This document shows positions 8,157 to 15,434 of a stretch of 30,926 nucleotides of DNA, one piece after another. A program made the translations under genes and the position numbers. The notes under the pieces were generated by a model. The model was not told the origin of the DNA. It worked only from the letters and a program-made list of their open reading frames with translations, and made no database searches. Source of the stretch: a virus; IMG/VR virus record IMGVR_UViG_3300020475_000637, positions 1-30,926 of that record, one strand, 5' to 3'. Position 1 is the stretch's first letter. Every line of letters starts with the position of its first letter.

Positions 8157-8567
8157 TTATTGCATCTTAGGAAACTCAAAGAAAGAAGTTTCCAAAGTAG
8201 GTTCTTGAGGAGCAGGGCTTAAAAACGCATTGTTTGTAGGCATTCCTCCCCATTGTTGATTATATTGAGCAAGGCTTTGTCTAATCCTTTCTCTTTGTTT
8301 TTCATCTTTTTGTCTTTTTGCCCAATAACCAGAAATTCGTCTATCAAGTAGCGTCATTTCTATATAGTCATTTAAGGCTAAGTCAAATACTGCTTTCATC
8401 ACTAATATCCCACCAATAGTCATCAATGAGAAGACTACTGCGTGAGAATAGTGATTAAAAGCCAATAAATGACCAAACTCAGCGTAAAAGAAAACATTTA
8501 CGCCACATATTGCTCCAACGAACAATATTGTCATTACTAATTTTGTGTCTTTTTCTAAGGCTGGCAT
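8157..8567 (-). CDS. Two-pass membrane protein with charged cytoplasmic tail (136 aa)
   Basis: Two hydrophobic segments are visible, at about residues 10-29 (LVMTILFVGAICGVNVFFYA) and 42-63 (HAVVFSLMTIGGILVMKAVF). They are followed by a Lys/Arg/Glu-rich helix (YWAKRQKDEKQRERIRQSLA) and a Pro/Gly-rich C-terminus. By the positive-inside rule, the C-terminal tail is cytoplasmic. The layout resembles small viral membrane proteins such as holins, but it is equally compatible with a membrane partner for the nearby GTPase. Spacing to the next gene is 11 bases. The family is not recognised. Confidence 0.75.
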   Translation of the reverse strand: MPALEKDTKLVMTILFVGAICGVNVFFYAEFGHLLAFNHYSHAVVFSLMTIGGILVMKAVFDLALNDYIEMTLLDRRISGYWAKRQKDEKQRERIRQSLAQYNQQWGGMPTNNAFLSPAPQEPTLETSFFEFPKMQ

Positions 8568-8575
8568 TATTTCAC

Positions 8576-8923
8576 CTAATTATATTGAGCAGAAACTGAT
8601 ACATTTACTTTAGTTCCTGCCCCACTAACTAGAACATATAATCCCTCATTTACAACAGAACCGTGAAAATCAAAATCTAAGTTTTCTCTAACTGCACCAA
8701 TATGAACTCTATGAATTAATTTACCATTATAGGCTGATGCTCCTGCACCATCATAGAAATCAATAGTCATAGCAGTTGTTTGATTATTACTTATTTTTAA
8801 TGATTGAACTTTTTGTCTTCCTGTAAATAATTGTTTTGCTTGCCTTCCTGCTGTACCATCTATTGTTCCATCTGATACTGCTGAAGAAAAAGCGTGTGTT
8901 TTCGTACATACACTACCACTCAT
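8576..8923 (-). CDS. Small beta-rich structural protein (115 aa)
   Basis: The predicted product is nearly all beta: strands around VQSLKISNNQTTAMTIDFYD, HRVHIGAVRENLDFDFHG and a final LYVLVSGAGTKVNVSVSAQ. This pattern fits a jelly-roll-like or Ig-like virion protein such as a second capsid decoration protein or a small spike. The start at 8923 (MSGSVCTK) is chosen because AGGAGGA lies eight bases upstream; an ATG-like start at 8986 would put 21 extra residues inside the upstream gene. It is the second gene after the capsid hairpin. The function is inferred from fold pattern and position only. Confidence 0.7.
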   Translation of the reverse strand: MSGSVCTKTHAFSSAVSDGTIDGTAGRQAKQLFTGRQKVQSLKISNNQTTAMTIDFYDGAGASAYNGKLIHRVHIGAVRENLDFDFHGSVVNEGLYVLVSGAGTKVNVSVSAQYN

Positions 8924-8931
8924 ATATCCGT

Positions 8932-8938
8932 TCCTCCT
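8932..8938 (-). promoter_or_regulatory. Ribosome binding site deciding the start at 8923
   Basis: AGGAGGA on the minus strand, eight bases before ATG. It supports the shorter form of the beta-rich protein and lies within the end of the preceding gene. Confidence 0.65.
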
Positions 8939-8963
8939 ATATCGTTCAGAACCGTTGAGTATA

Positions 8964-9365
8964 TCAACGTTCCGTAGCAGAATCAATTTTCTTCGGTATT
9001 ACTGCTACTTTTTGCGGTTTTTCTTCCTTTTTAGTAGGCTTAACCGTTGTTGTTTTCTTAACAGGTTTTTCTACTTTAGGGGTTTTGGGCTTGAAAACAG
9101 TAGTTTTTGGTTTTGGATACATCTTATCTAAAACCTCATCTAATGTCTTACAATTAAACTCATCAATGAGCCTCTTTTCTTGCCCCCTACTACAATTTTC
9201 TAATGCTTTTTTGTCTGAATTTTCAAATAGTATTTTGAAATCATCATCACCTAAATATGTTAAAGCGTGAATTGGATTAATGTCTATAGTTTCTTCTTTA
9301 CTAATAGACATTCTTTTAATTAATGAGCGTCTTCGCTCAGTTCCTAAATATGTTAATTTTGCCAT
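8964..9365 (-). CDS. Basic protein with Lys/Pro/Thr-rich tail (133 aa)
   Basis: Residues 1-88 look folded, with two repeats of the local pattern YLG (TYLGTERRR near the start and ALTYLGDDDFKILFE at about 34-48) and two Cys about 13 residues apart. From residue 85 on, the protein is an unstructured Lys/Pro/Thr/Val tail with repeats such as KPKTPKVEKPVKK, ending in SATER. Such tails bind nucleic acid or tether virion proteins. The ATG follows a textbook AGGTGATTAA. It is the first gene after the capsid genes and the hairpin. Family and function are unknown. Confidence 0.7.
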   Translation of the reverse strand: MAKLTYLGTERRRSLIKRMSISKEETIDINPIHALTYLGDDDFKILFENSDKKALENCSRGQEKRLIDEFNCKTLDEVLDKMYPKPKTTVFKPKTPKVEKPVKKTTTVKPTKKEEKPQKVAVIPKKIDSATER

Positions 9366-9382
9366 TTAATCACCTAATGGGT

Positions 9383-9422
9383 GTGAGTTTTGCCCCCTTA
9401 TTTCTAAAGAGGCAAAACCCAC
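9383..9422 (-). ncRNA. 18-bp RNA hairpin with GAAA tetraloop after the capsid genes
   Basis: On the minus strand, bases 9422-9405 pair with bases 9400-9383 around a GAAA loop. The arm GTGGGTTTTGCCTCTTTA faces TAAGGGGGCAAAACTCAC with G-U pairs but no mismatch. It lies in the 73-base gap between the decoration-like gene and the 133-aa gene. No U-run follows, so it does not look like a simple bacterial intrinsic terminator. It could be an RNA processing or stabilising element that sets capsid mRNA levels, or an attenuator. Confidence 0.65.
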
Positions 9423-9428
9423 GTTATT

Positions 9429-9445
9429 TCTCTGGGAATCAGAGA
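9429..9445 (-). promoter_or_regulatory. Small hairpin at the stop of the decoration-like gene
   Basis: A perfect six-base inverted repeat (TCTCTG and CAGAGA) with a five-base loop overlaps the TGA stop of the decoration-like gene. It is weak alone, but it stands next to the much stronger 9383-9422 hairpin, so the two may form one 3' structure. Confidence 0.35.
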
Positions 9446-9786
9446 ACTCCGTAAACACGGACTCTTACTGTTGTGTCGGTAATGTTTCCGGTTGCTGCTG
9501 CGTTTGTTCCATCCATTGCTGTAAAAAGCAATGCAAAACTTGTTCCGCTTTCATAAGCACCCGTAGCAGATATCTCTACATCAACATCGTAGGTTGCAGG
9601 TAGGCTGTTACCAGTTAATAAAACTGCATTAACCCTGCTTAAGCCTAGTGAAGAAGCCGCTACAACTTCTCCACCGCTTGTTGCAGTAGTCACTACAATA
9701 TAGGCATCAACGAAATATTCGTCACCATGCACTCTAGGAGTGGTCATGCCCTTATGGTCAGCCAACAATGTTACTGTATTTGCCAT
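9439..9786 (-). CDS. Probable capsid decoration protein (115 aa)
   Basis: A small Thr/Val/Ala-rich, all-beta protein encoded right after the major capsid protein. Strands are visible at EYFVDAYIVVTTAT, YDVDVEISATGAYES and the end VRVRVYGVL. Size, composition and place match decoration (cement) proteins that bind the outside of HK97-type capsids. The ATG follows GAGGTGATTAAGG. It shares with the capsid gene a slightly higher GC content and less AT-biased codons, as expected of highly expressed genes. A small minor capsid or fibre protein is the alternative. Confidence 0.65.
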   Translation of the reverse strand: MANTVTLLADHKGMTTPRVHGDEYFVDAYIVVTTATSGGEVVAASSLGLSRVNAVLLTGNSLPATYDVDVEISATGAYESGTSFALLFTAMDGTNAAATGNITDTTVRVRVYGVL

Positions 9787-9797
9787 CCTTAATCACC

Positions 9798-11201
9798 TCA
9801 TGCACTGGTTATGTTGGTAATTTTACCTTGTCCCTTAAAGAAGGAACAACCAGTTTCAGCAATGGTTCTATACATTGCTTGATTACCTAGAGTTCCAACA
9901 CCAAATGGGTTTCCGTTGTCTATTCCATCCTCAAAGTATTGGGTTGGCTTTAGAACAGATAACCATAGATGGTCAGTATCTAGAACTAGCATATCACTAA
10001 GTTTGTTTGAGCCGTTTCCGGTCTTTGGCATGTCCTTACATGGAATGAGAGGAATGTCGTAGTATGTTGCTACTCGGAAACCAACTTCTGTTCCCTTTAC
10101 TCCTCTAACTCCGCCATGAGTAGGTATAATTTCCTTTCTGTCCATGAACCTCTCTTGGCTTTGTAATAAGTCTCCTAAGTGTTGAATGGTATCATATCCA
10201 GTTAAAATAACCTTTGGACTTCCACCGTTCTCTCTTAGTTGCCTTAACATACTGTTTAAGATAGTTAATGTTAATGGTCGTGCATCTCCTGATGCGTAAC
10301 CTGCTCCAAAATCTATCTGTGCATCCATAAAGGATGTATTGTATGCGTTTGATACTAATTGCCTGTCTGAATTACCGTATAGTGTTACAAACTGTGCAAT
10401 TAGTCCACCTGTTGTTGATGCTGAATCATCAGTCATAGATGCATCCACCATTGCTTCTAATTCCTGAGAAGAAGAAACAACCTTCATTAACGAAGTATAG
10501 TTTTTATCCATGTTTACTAATGTTCCACCATCAGAGTTGTTTTCTGTCTGGTCATAGGCTTCAAGAGGCATAAGAAGCATCTTGTTTTGGGTCTCAGCAT
10601 GATGCTTACCCATGTCTTCACGGATTAAAGCCCGTAAATCGCCTACACCATCATCAATCTTCGCCATTTCTAAAGCCAATTCAGAGAACTCAAACATATG
10701 AGCCACTGTTTTTGGGCTTGTATATAGCGTGGTGTAAGAAGGTGCTTGTGCTACCAAATCAGTTCCTAATTTAGCATTTTCTGCAACTCCACCAATCTTA
10801 TCGCTTCTAGGAGCAGAACCTCCTTCAGCAGCCGTTGAAGAACCTGCACCACCTAATGTTACTGCAAATTGGCTACCAGAACCGCCTGCTGGTCTATCAG
10901 TCATAACTCTCCAACCACTTGAAGTATAGGGTCTTTTAGCCAACATAGCCAATGCGTTAACCTCTTGGTTTAGCATAGACCAGACCTTTTTACCATATAC
11001 TAAGTTGTATAGGCTTGTTAATCCTGAAGCAGCAGTAGTACCTGTTCCTAAGTTAGAACCAGCACTTGCTCCATCGTGATGCCCATGCAAACCTGCAACA
11101 ACACCAGCCGATTTTAATAATGCGTTTCCGCCCAATCCGCCCTTAACACCGTAAGTAGCGGCCTCTAAATCTTTCATGGTTTTAATATAATTACTCGCCA
11201 T
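9798..11201 (-). CDS. HK97-fold major capsid protein
   Basis: This 467-aa protein sits directly after the protease-scaffold gene, the canonical place of the major capsid protein. The N-terminus is Gly/Ala/His-rich and flexible. Then come an E-loop-like region with strands (SGWRVMTDRPAGGSGSQFAV), the spine helix (FSELALEMAKIDDGVGDLRALIRED) and P/A-domain features such as SPKVILTGYDTIQHLGDLLQ and FRVATYYDIPLIPCKDMP. The C-terminus (MYRTIAETGCSFFKGQGKI) is typical of A-domain/P-domain closing strands in archaeal and phage capsid proteins. It would form the icosahedral shell. The ATG follows GAGGAGTGAG. The gene is less AT-rich than its neighbours, consistent with high expression. Whether the N-terminus is removed by the protease cannot be read from the sequence. 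Confidence 0.9.
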   Translation of the reverse strand: MASNYIKTMKDLEAATYGVKGGLGGNALLKSAGVVAGLHGHHDGASAGSNLGTGTTAASGLTSLYNLVYGKKVWSMLNQEVNALAMLAKRPYTSSGWRVMTDRPAGGSGSQFAVTLGGAGSSTAAEGGSAPRSDKIGGVAENAKLGTDLVAQAPSYTTLYTSPKTVAHMFEFSELALEMAKIDDGVGDLRALIREDMGKHHAETQNKMLLMPLEAYDQTENNSDGGTLVNMDKNYTSLMKVVSSSQELEAMVDASMTDDSASTTGGLIAQFVTLYGNSDRQLVSNAYNTSFMDAQIDFGAGYASGDARPLTLTILNSMLRQLRENGGSPKVILTGYDTIQHLGDLLQSQERFMDRKEIIPTHGGVRGVKGTEVGFRVATYYDIPLIPCKDMPKTGNGSNKLSDMLVLDTDHLWLSVLKPTQYFEDGIDNGNPFGVGTLGNQAMYRTIAETGCSFFKGQGKITNITSA

Positions 11202-11206
11202 TTATC

Positions 11207-12448
11207 TCACTCCTCAAATTGAGCCATGTAATTGTGGATATCTCCCCACGACATACTTTCTACATCAACTGATGGAATTTCAACGCTTTGTGCCTTAATA
11301 ATCTCATCATTCTTTGCTTCTAGGCTCTTTCTAAGAGTAGAAAATTCCTCTCTTAGAGATTCAACCTCATTCTTTGCATCATACTCATTACGAGCAATAT
11401 CTGCCTTTCGTACTTGGGACTCATTAGCGAAGCGTGACTCAAACTGCTTCTTTAACGAATCGTATGCTAACTTTTCAAGTTGTTCTGCCTTGAAAGCAGC
11501 ATACGCCTTTTCTACGTTTTCTGTTGTTAGGTCTAATGTGGAAAACTCCTCATTAGCCCACTCTTTGTATAATGGGCCAACCTGTGGTGCTTGAGGGAGT
11601 TTCTTTCCTTGAGACTCCTCACCCATTAATCCAGCCTCAACATACCCTTCTGGGCCTGTTCTGCCTTTCTTTTCGGAATCGTGGGTTTCACCCATTTTTT
11701 CCTTATCCCCATAATCACCTTTTTCCTCTTCGGAATCAGATAACTCCATTTCTTCGTCAGAATCAGCCATTTCCATGTCCTTATCATAGTCCATATACTC
11801 AGCCTTTTCCTCCTCTTCGGGGTTTTCTTTCTTTAACGCATTAACTTGTTTCATCAACTCGTTAATCTCGTTTAACGTTGCATCCAATCTTTCACTCATC
11901 GTATCACGCTCCTCCTTTAAAATATCAAACTTTGCTTCTGGATTTATTCCTTTCTCGCATATTGTTACCTCGTGGAGTTCTAATTTGTCAATTTCATTAT
12001 ATTTACCTAATTCTTCATTAGATTTTTTTCTTTTACTTAAGGCTTGACCACCTATACTAAATGAACGTAATGTTCCTTTTCTAATACCTCTTGATATTTC
12101 TTTTGCTTTTTCTATATCGTCTCTTAATTTAATAACAACATAAAAGCCTACATCATCTACTTCTGTTTTATGAACTAATCCATTTTTATCTCTGTAAGAT
12201 TCTATTACTTCTCCTACTTGTACGTTTGAATGATTAGACATTACATTTCTATACTTTTTTGATTCCATGTATTTTTGCACTGCTTCTTCTAATGCTGACA
12301 ATGTTATTAAATCATTTTGTTTATCTACAACTTCTATAGAGGCATACCCACCAATAACTAAATCATCTGATTTTAATATATTAAACTCGCCATTTGTATC
12401 TGACTTAAGGAGCAGGTCGCCCTTCATATTCTTTCTTTCTTCTTTCAC
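11207..12448 (-). CDS. Prohead protease fused to scaffolding domain
   Basis: Residues 25-180 match the HK97-type (U35/S78) prohead protease: IGGYASIEVVDKQNDLITL, a candidate catalytic His in SNHSNVQVGE (His73), and a candidate catalytic Ser in LRSFSIGG (Ser131) followed by LHEVTICEKGINPEA. The rest (180-413) is a long helical, very acidic segment with a Met/Asp/Glu tract (about 215-245) and a final coiled coil (VESLREEFSTLRKSLEAKNDE), as expected of a scaffold. One polypeptide thus templates capsid assembly and then digests the scaffold, as in many tailed viruses. Translation likely begins at GTG (12448) behind GAGGT; an ATG seven codons later is possible but has a poorer site. Confidence 0.88.
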   Translation of the reverse strand: MKEERKNMKGDLLLKSDTNGEFNILKSDDLVIGGYASIEVVDKQNDLITLSALEEAVQKYMESKKYRNVMSNHSNVQVGEVIESYRDKNGLVHKTEVDDVGFYVVIKLRDDIEKAKEISRGIRKGTLRSFSIGGQALSKRKKSNEELGKYNEIDKLELHEVTICEKGINPEAKFDILKEERDTMSERLDATLNEINELMKQVNALKKENPEEEEKAEYMDYDKDMEMADSDEEMELSDSEEEKGDYGDKEKMGETHDSEKKGRTGPEGYVEAGLMGEESQGKKLPQAPQVGPLYKEWANEEFSTLDLTTENVEKAYAAFKAEQLEKLAYDSLKKQFESRFANESQVRKADIARNEYDAKNEVESLREEFSTLRKSLEAKNDEIIKAQSVEIPSVDVESMSWGDIHNYMAQFEE

Positions 12449-12466
12449 TATATCAACCTCACGCTA

Positions 12467-14968
12467 TTACTCTATTTGCATGGTTAATTTTTTAAACCTA
12501 TCTTGGGATATATCCCATAAATCTTCATTTTCTTTCTTATCTAACATTTCTTGCTTATAACCTGTCCATACTACCCATGTATCTTCACCATCTACAGGAA
12601 CAACTCTAAAATGCAATCGGGTATCAAAACGGTCTCCATTTATCCTATATTCGTGATAACCATGCCTTTGGACACCTAACTCTATTTTACCCTTATCTAA
12701 TAATTCTTCTCTATCAATGTTATTAGTAATTTCTGCAGGGAATTTACCTGCTTTACCAAACAAATTAAATATATCTTCGGTATCTTCAATATCTATTGTC
12801 CATGCCATTGTTTTATCTTTATAGTCAATAACTAAGTTAATATTTTTATCCTTTCTTAAATATAACATATATTTACCCGTGTCTTCTTCTTTTGTTTTCT
12901 TTGATATATGTAAATTATTATATGTAAATTTACCAACACCTATAGGTTTAAATTCATCATGGTCATCCATCCAACCTTTTAATTTGTCTACTTTATCTTC
13001 AAATAATATTTTACTATTTTCTGGTTTTTCTTTTTTAAAGAATTCAAGAATGTCTTTTAATTCAACACCTTGTTCATTTGGGTCTTTTCGTTGTAAGAAA
13101 TGTTTTATTAATCCTCTTGCCTCAGATGATTTAGTTTTATTGATTTCCATTAATTGGTCTTTCCAAGAATCTATATCTACTAAAGCATTCTTTTCCATTA
13201 AAGAATCTCCTTCAAACCCATAGATAGTAAACCCTTCATAATTACCTTTTAATATTATATCTGCTTTACCATGAATACCATCTGTTATAGTATATTTTAA
13301 TAATGCTTCTTGAACATCATAAGCAAGAGATTTTTTACTATCTTTTGCTAACAGTTCTAATGTTATTAATTTTTCAGGGGCTTCCACTTCTGGTATTTCA
13401 ATAACCTTAGCCGAAAAGAGACTATATCCTTTTCCTTTCTTTTTAACTTCATCCACCTTTACTCTAACTATTGAGCCTACATCAACACTTTCTTTAGTAT
13501 TGAGTGCTTTACCCACAGGAAGATATGTTTTGCCTTCTATTTCAACTGAATCATGTTCTCTAGTTTCTTCTCCAGTTAATGGCCCTATTCCAACAGTATA
13601 TGAATATAAATTAGATTTAGTTTTCTTCTTTTCTAAAACAATAACATCCAAATCAACAAACTTTTTCCATTTAATCCACTTAGGGTTTTTCTTAGAACCA
13701 ATGTAATAAGTAGATTCCATATCTTTAATCACAACACCTTCTGATGTTCTTGATTTCATTATTTCTTCTGCGTATTTACTAACTTCTTGAATTGAATCTG
13801 CAATCTTAGAATTCTTTTTATTTGGGAATCCTAAAATATCTGCTGAATGTTGGCTGAACTGATAAAACAATATATTTATTCTTTCTTTTAAAGGGTAATC
13901 ATGAATGTTTTTATCCTCATGGAACATAATATCAAAAACTCTTGCTTTAAGAGTTGCATTATTATATTTATTCTTAAATAAATGAGCAATAGTATCTGCT
14001 CTATGTAATGGCTCATCATCATCATATAATATTAATTCAGCATCCAATATCATATCACCATAATGTTTTGCCCTGAGTTTATCTACAATATCTTTACATT
14101 TTTCTGTAATGTCTTTTTTATTGTAAGTGAATATTTTTATTTTCTTATCCATTTTATGTATTTGTATTCTAATACCATCATATTTTTCTTGAACTAACCA
14201 TTCTCCACTAAATCCTTTTAGTTCTTTGATATCATTAACTTCAAATATTCTATACATTGGTTTATTAGGCACTATAAAATCTATTTCTGCTTTTTCTTCT
14301 TCACTTTTTTTTAATTCTAATTGTATTAATTCATTCCAATTTTCTTCTGAGTTATTTACCATGTATACCTTTTTCAATAATTCTAAAGCAGGTTTGAATT
14401 TAGGTCTAATTCTTTTTGAATCAATATCATCTCCATAATGTTCTATGATATACAATGGTATATCACTAACTGCTAAGTCTAATCCCATTACGCCTACTGT
14501 TACTCTATCAGGAGGCAAATCATGTTTTGCCCATGCTTCATCTGATATTGTTCCATTATGCGCTCTTAATGCATAATGAATAAACTTAGCATAAAGATGT
14601 TGTTCGCTCTGTAAATTAGGAATAACATCTTCTCCCATTTGTTTAGCAAATGGGTCATTAAGTTCTTCTGAATTAAATCTTAGGTTTTTTATTTGTTTAA
14701 ATAAATCTCTAGCATTAACGCTTGTTACATCAGTAACCTTTTCATCAAACACTAATTTTTCATCTAAATATTTTTTCATTTCTGTAGAAAATTCATTTAA
14801 TCCATCAAAATCTTCTCTTATTTTTTTAATTGTTTTCTTCCAATTATTACCATAAGTTTTAGAGTCTTCTCTTGCAGATAAATAATTATATCTAGCATCT
14901 TCATAAAAGTCTAGCACTCGCTTTGCAAGCGAATCTTTCTTCTTATCAAAGACACCAGATATAGGCAT
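12467..14968 (-). CDS. Large ATP-dependent DNA ligase with extra N- and C-terminal domains
   Basis: The centre is an ATP-dependent DNA ligase: motif I EKYDGIR with nucleotide-linked Lys262, DAELILYD (309-316), motif III ARVFDIMFH (342-350), motif IV SEGVVIKD (409-416) and motif V KWIKWKKF (430-437). An OB-fold follows to about 525. Residues 1-230 are a separate, mainly helical domain. Residues 540-833 are additional; the end (about 765-805, with TRLHFRVVPVDG and WVVWTGYKQ) faintly recalls the phosphoesterase-like domain of LigD, which I cannot confirm. At 833 aa it is much longer than usual viral ligases (300-600 aa). It joins 3'-OH to 5'-phosphate in nicked DNA. The gene lies between coiled-coil proteins and the protease-scaffold, not in a replication module, so the enzyme may act during packaging or travel in the virion. 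GAGGGATAAAT precedes the ATG. Confidence 0.85.
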   Translation of the reverse strand: MPISGVFDKKKDSLAKRVLDFYEDARYNYLSAREDSKTYGNNWKKTIKKIREDFDGLNEFSTEMKKYLDEKLVFDEKVTDVTSVNARDLFKQIKNLRFNSEELNDPFAKQMGEDVIPNLQSEQHLYAKFIHYALRAHNGTISDEAWAKHDLPPDRVTVGVMGLDLAVSDIPLYIIEHYGDDIDSKRIRPKFKPALELLKKVYMVNNSEENWNELIQLELKKSEEEKAEIDFIVPNKPMYRIFEVNDIKELKGFSGEWLVQEKYDGIRIQIHKMDKKIKIFTYNKKDITEKCKDIVDKLRAKHYGDMILDAELILYDDDEPLHRADTIAHLFKNKYNNATLKARVFDIMFHEDKNIHDYPLKERINILFYQFSQHSADILGFPNKKNSKIADSIQEVSKYAEEIMKSRTSEGVVIKDMESTYYIGSKKNPKWIKWKKFVDLDVIVLEKKKTKSNLYSYTVGIGPLTGEETREHDSVEIEGKTYLPVGKALNTKESVDVGSIVRVKVDEVKKKGKGYSLFSAKVIEIPEVEAPEKLITLELLAKDSKKSLAYDVQEALLKYTITDGIHGKADIILKGNYEGFTIYGFEGDSLMEKNALVDIDSWKDQLMEINKTKSSEARGLIKHFLQRKDPNEQGVELKDILEFFKKEKPENSKILFEDKVDKLKGWMDDHDEFKPIGVGKFTYNNLHISKKTKEEDTGKYMLYLRKDKNINLVIDYKDKTMAWTIDIEDTEDIFNLFGKAGKFPAEITNNIDREELLDKGKIELGVQRHGYHEYRINGDRFDTRLHFRVVPVDGEDTWVVWTGYKQEMLDKKENEDLWDISQDRFKKLTMQIE

Positions 14969-14970
14969 AT

Positions 14971-15186
14971 TTATCCCTCAATCTCATCTCTAATCTTAGT
15001 CTTTTCTTCATCGCTACCTTTAGCATCAGGAACTTTAGTGGCTTTAGGTTTACTTAATTTAACTTCTTCACCAGTATATTCATCTTCATAAAAGTCGTCT
15101 TTATTACCTATAAGTTCAACGGCTTTTTCTGTTGCTTTCTTTAGCAATTCTGCTATCTTTTCTTCTTTTGTTACTTTTTCCGGCAT
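14971..15186 (-). CDS. Small highly charged protein (71 aa)
   Basis: An unrecognised protein rich in Lys, Glu and Asp, predicted to have an N-terminal helix (KEEKIAELLKKATEKAVELI) and a disordered C-terminus. It overlaps the stop of the 82-aa gene by one base and ends two bases before the ligase start, so it is coupled to both. No metal site or membrane segment is seen. It may be an assembly accessory or a partner of the ligase; this is only position-based. Confidence 0.6.
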   Translation of the reverse strand: MPEKVTKEEKIAELLKKATEKAVELIGNKDDFYEDEYTGEEVKLSKPKATKVPDAKGSDEEKTKIRDEIEG

Positions 15187-15434
15187 TAATAACCACCACT
15201 TTCTATTTTTGATACCATATCGCTAATTTCGCTCCATTCCATCTTAGCAATCTTATCTACATCAGTATCACTAGATGCAGAAATTATTGGAGTAGGTGTT
15301 GTTGCGACAACATATCCTGACTTCATCAGCAAATTATTATCATCAAATACTGCTGTCTCCAATCTATTTACTTTTTCTACTAATGCTTTTAATAACATTA
15401 ACATTTCTTCTCTTTCATTACTTTCTTTATTCAT
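15186..15434 (-). CDS. Small coiled-coil protein (82 aa)
   Basis: Residues 1-30 form a clear heptad-like coiled coil (MLMLLKALVEKVNRLETAVF). They are followed by a Thr/Pro/Ser-rich linker and a second short helix ending ISDMVSKIESGGY. GGAGAGGAAAAAG precedes the ATG, and the gene overlaps the end of the 553-aa coiled-coil gene by eight bases. The family is unknown. A small oligomerising factor in capsid assembly would fit. Confidence 0.6.
   Translation of the reverse strand: MNKESNEREEMLMLLKALVEKVNRLETAVFDDNNLLMKSGYVVATTPTPIISASSDTDVDKIAKMEWSEISDMVSKIESGGY

Noticed and set aside
8157-8567. Calling the two-pass membrane protein a holin
   Set aside because: Topology alone is not enough, and no endolysin or spanin-like gene is beside it.
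9383-9422. Hairpin as a standard intrinsic terminator
   Set aside because: There is no U-run after the stem on the minus strand, and the next gene starts 18 bases later; kept as a structured RNA of unknown role.
11232-11844. Two plus-strand frames opposite the protease-scaffold gene
   Set aside because: They are Ser/Phe/Pro-rich mirror translations of acidic, Lys/Glu-rich coding DNA, with no start signals.
12467-14968. Calling the ligase a LigD repair enzyme
   Set aside because: There is no polymerase domain, and the possible phosphoesterase likeness at the end is too weak.
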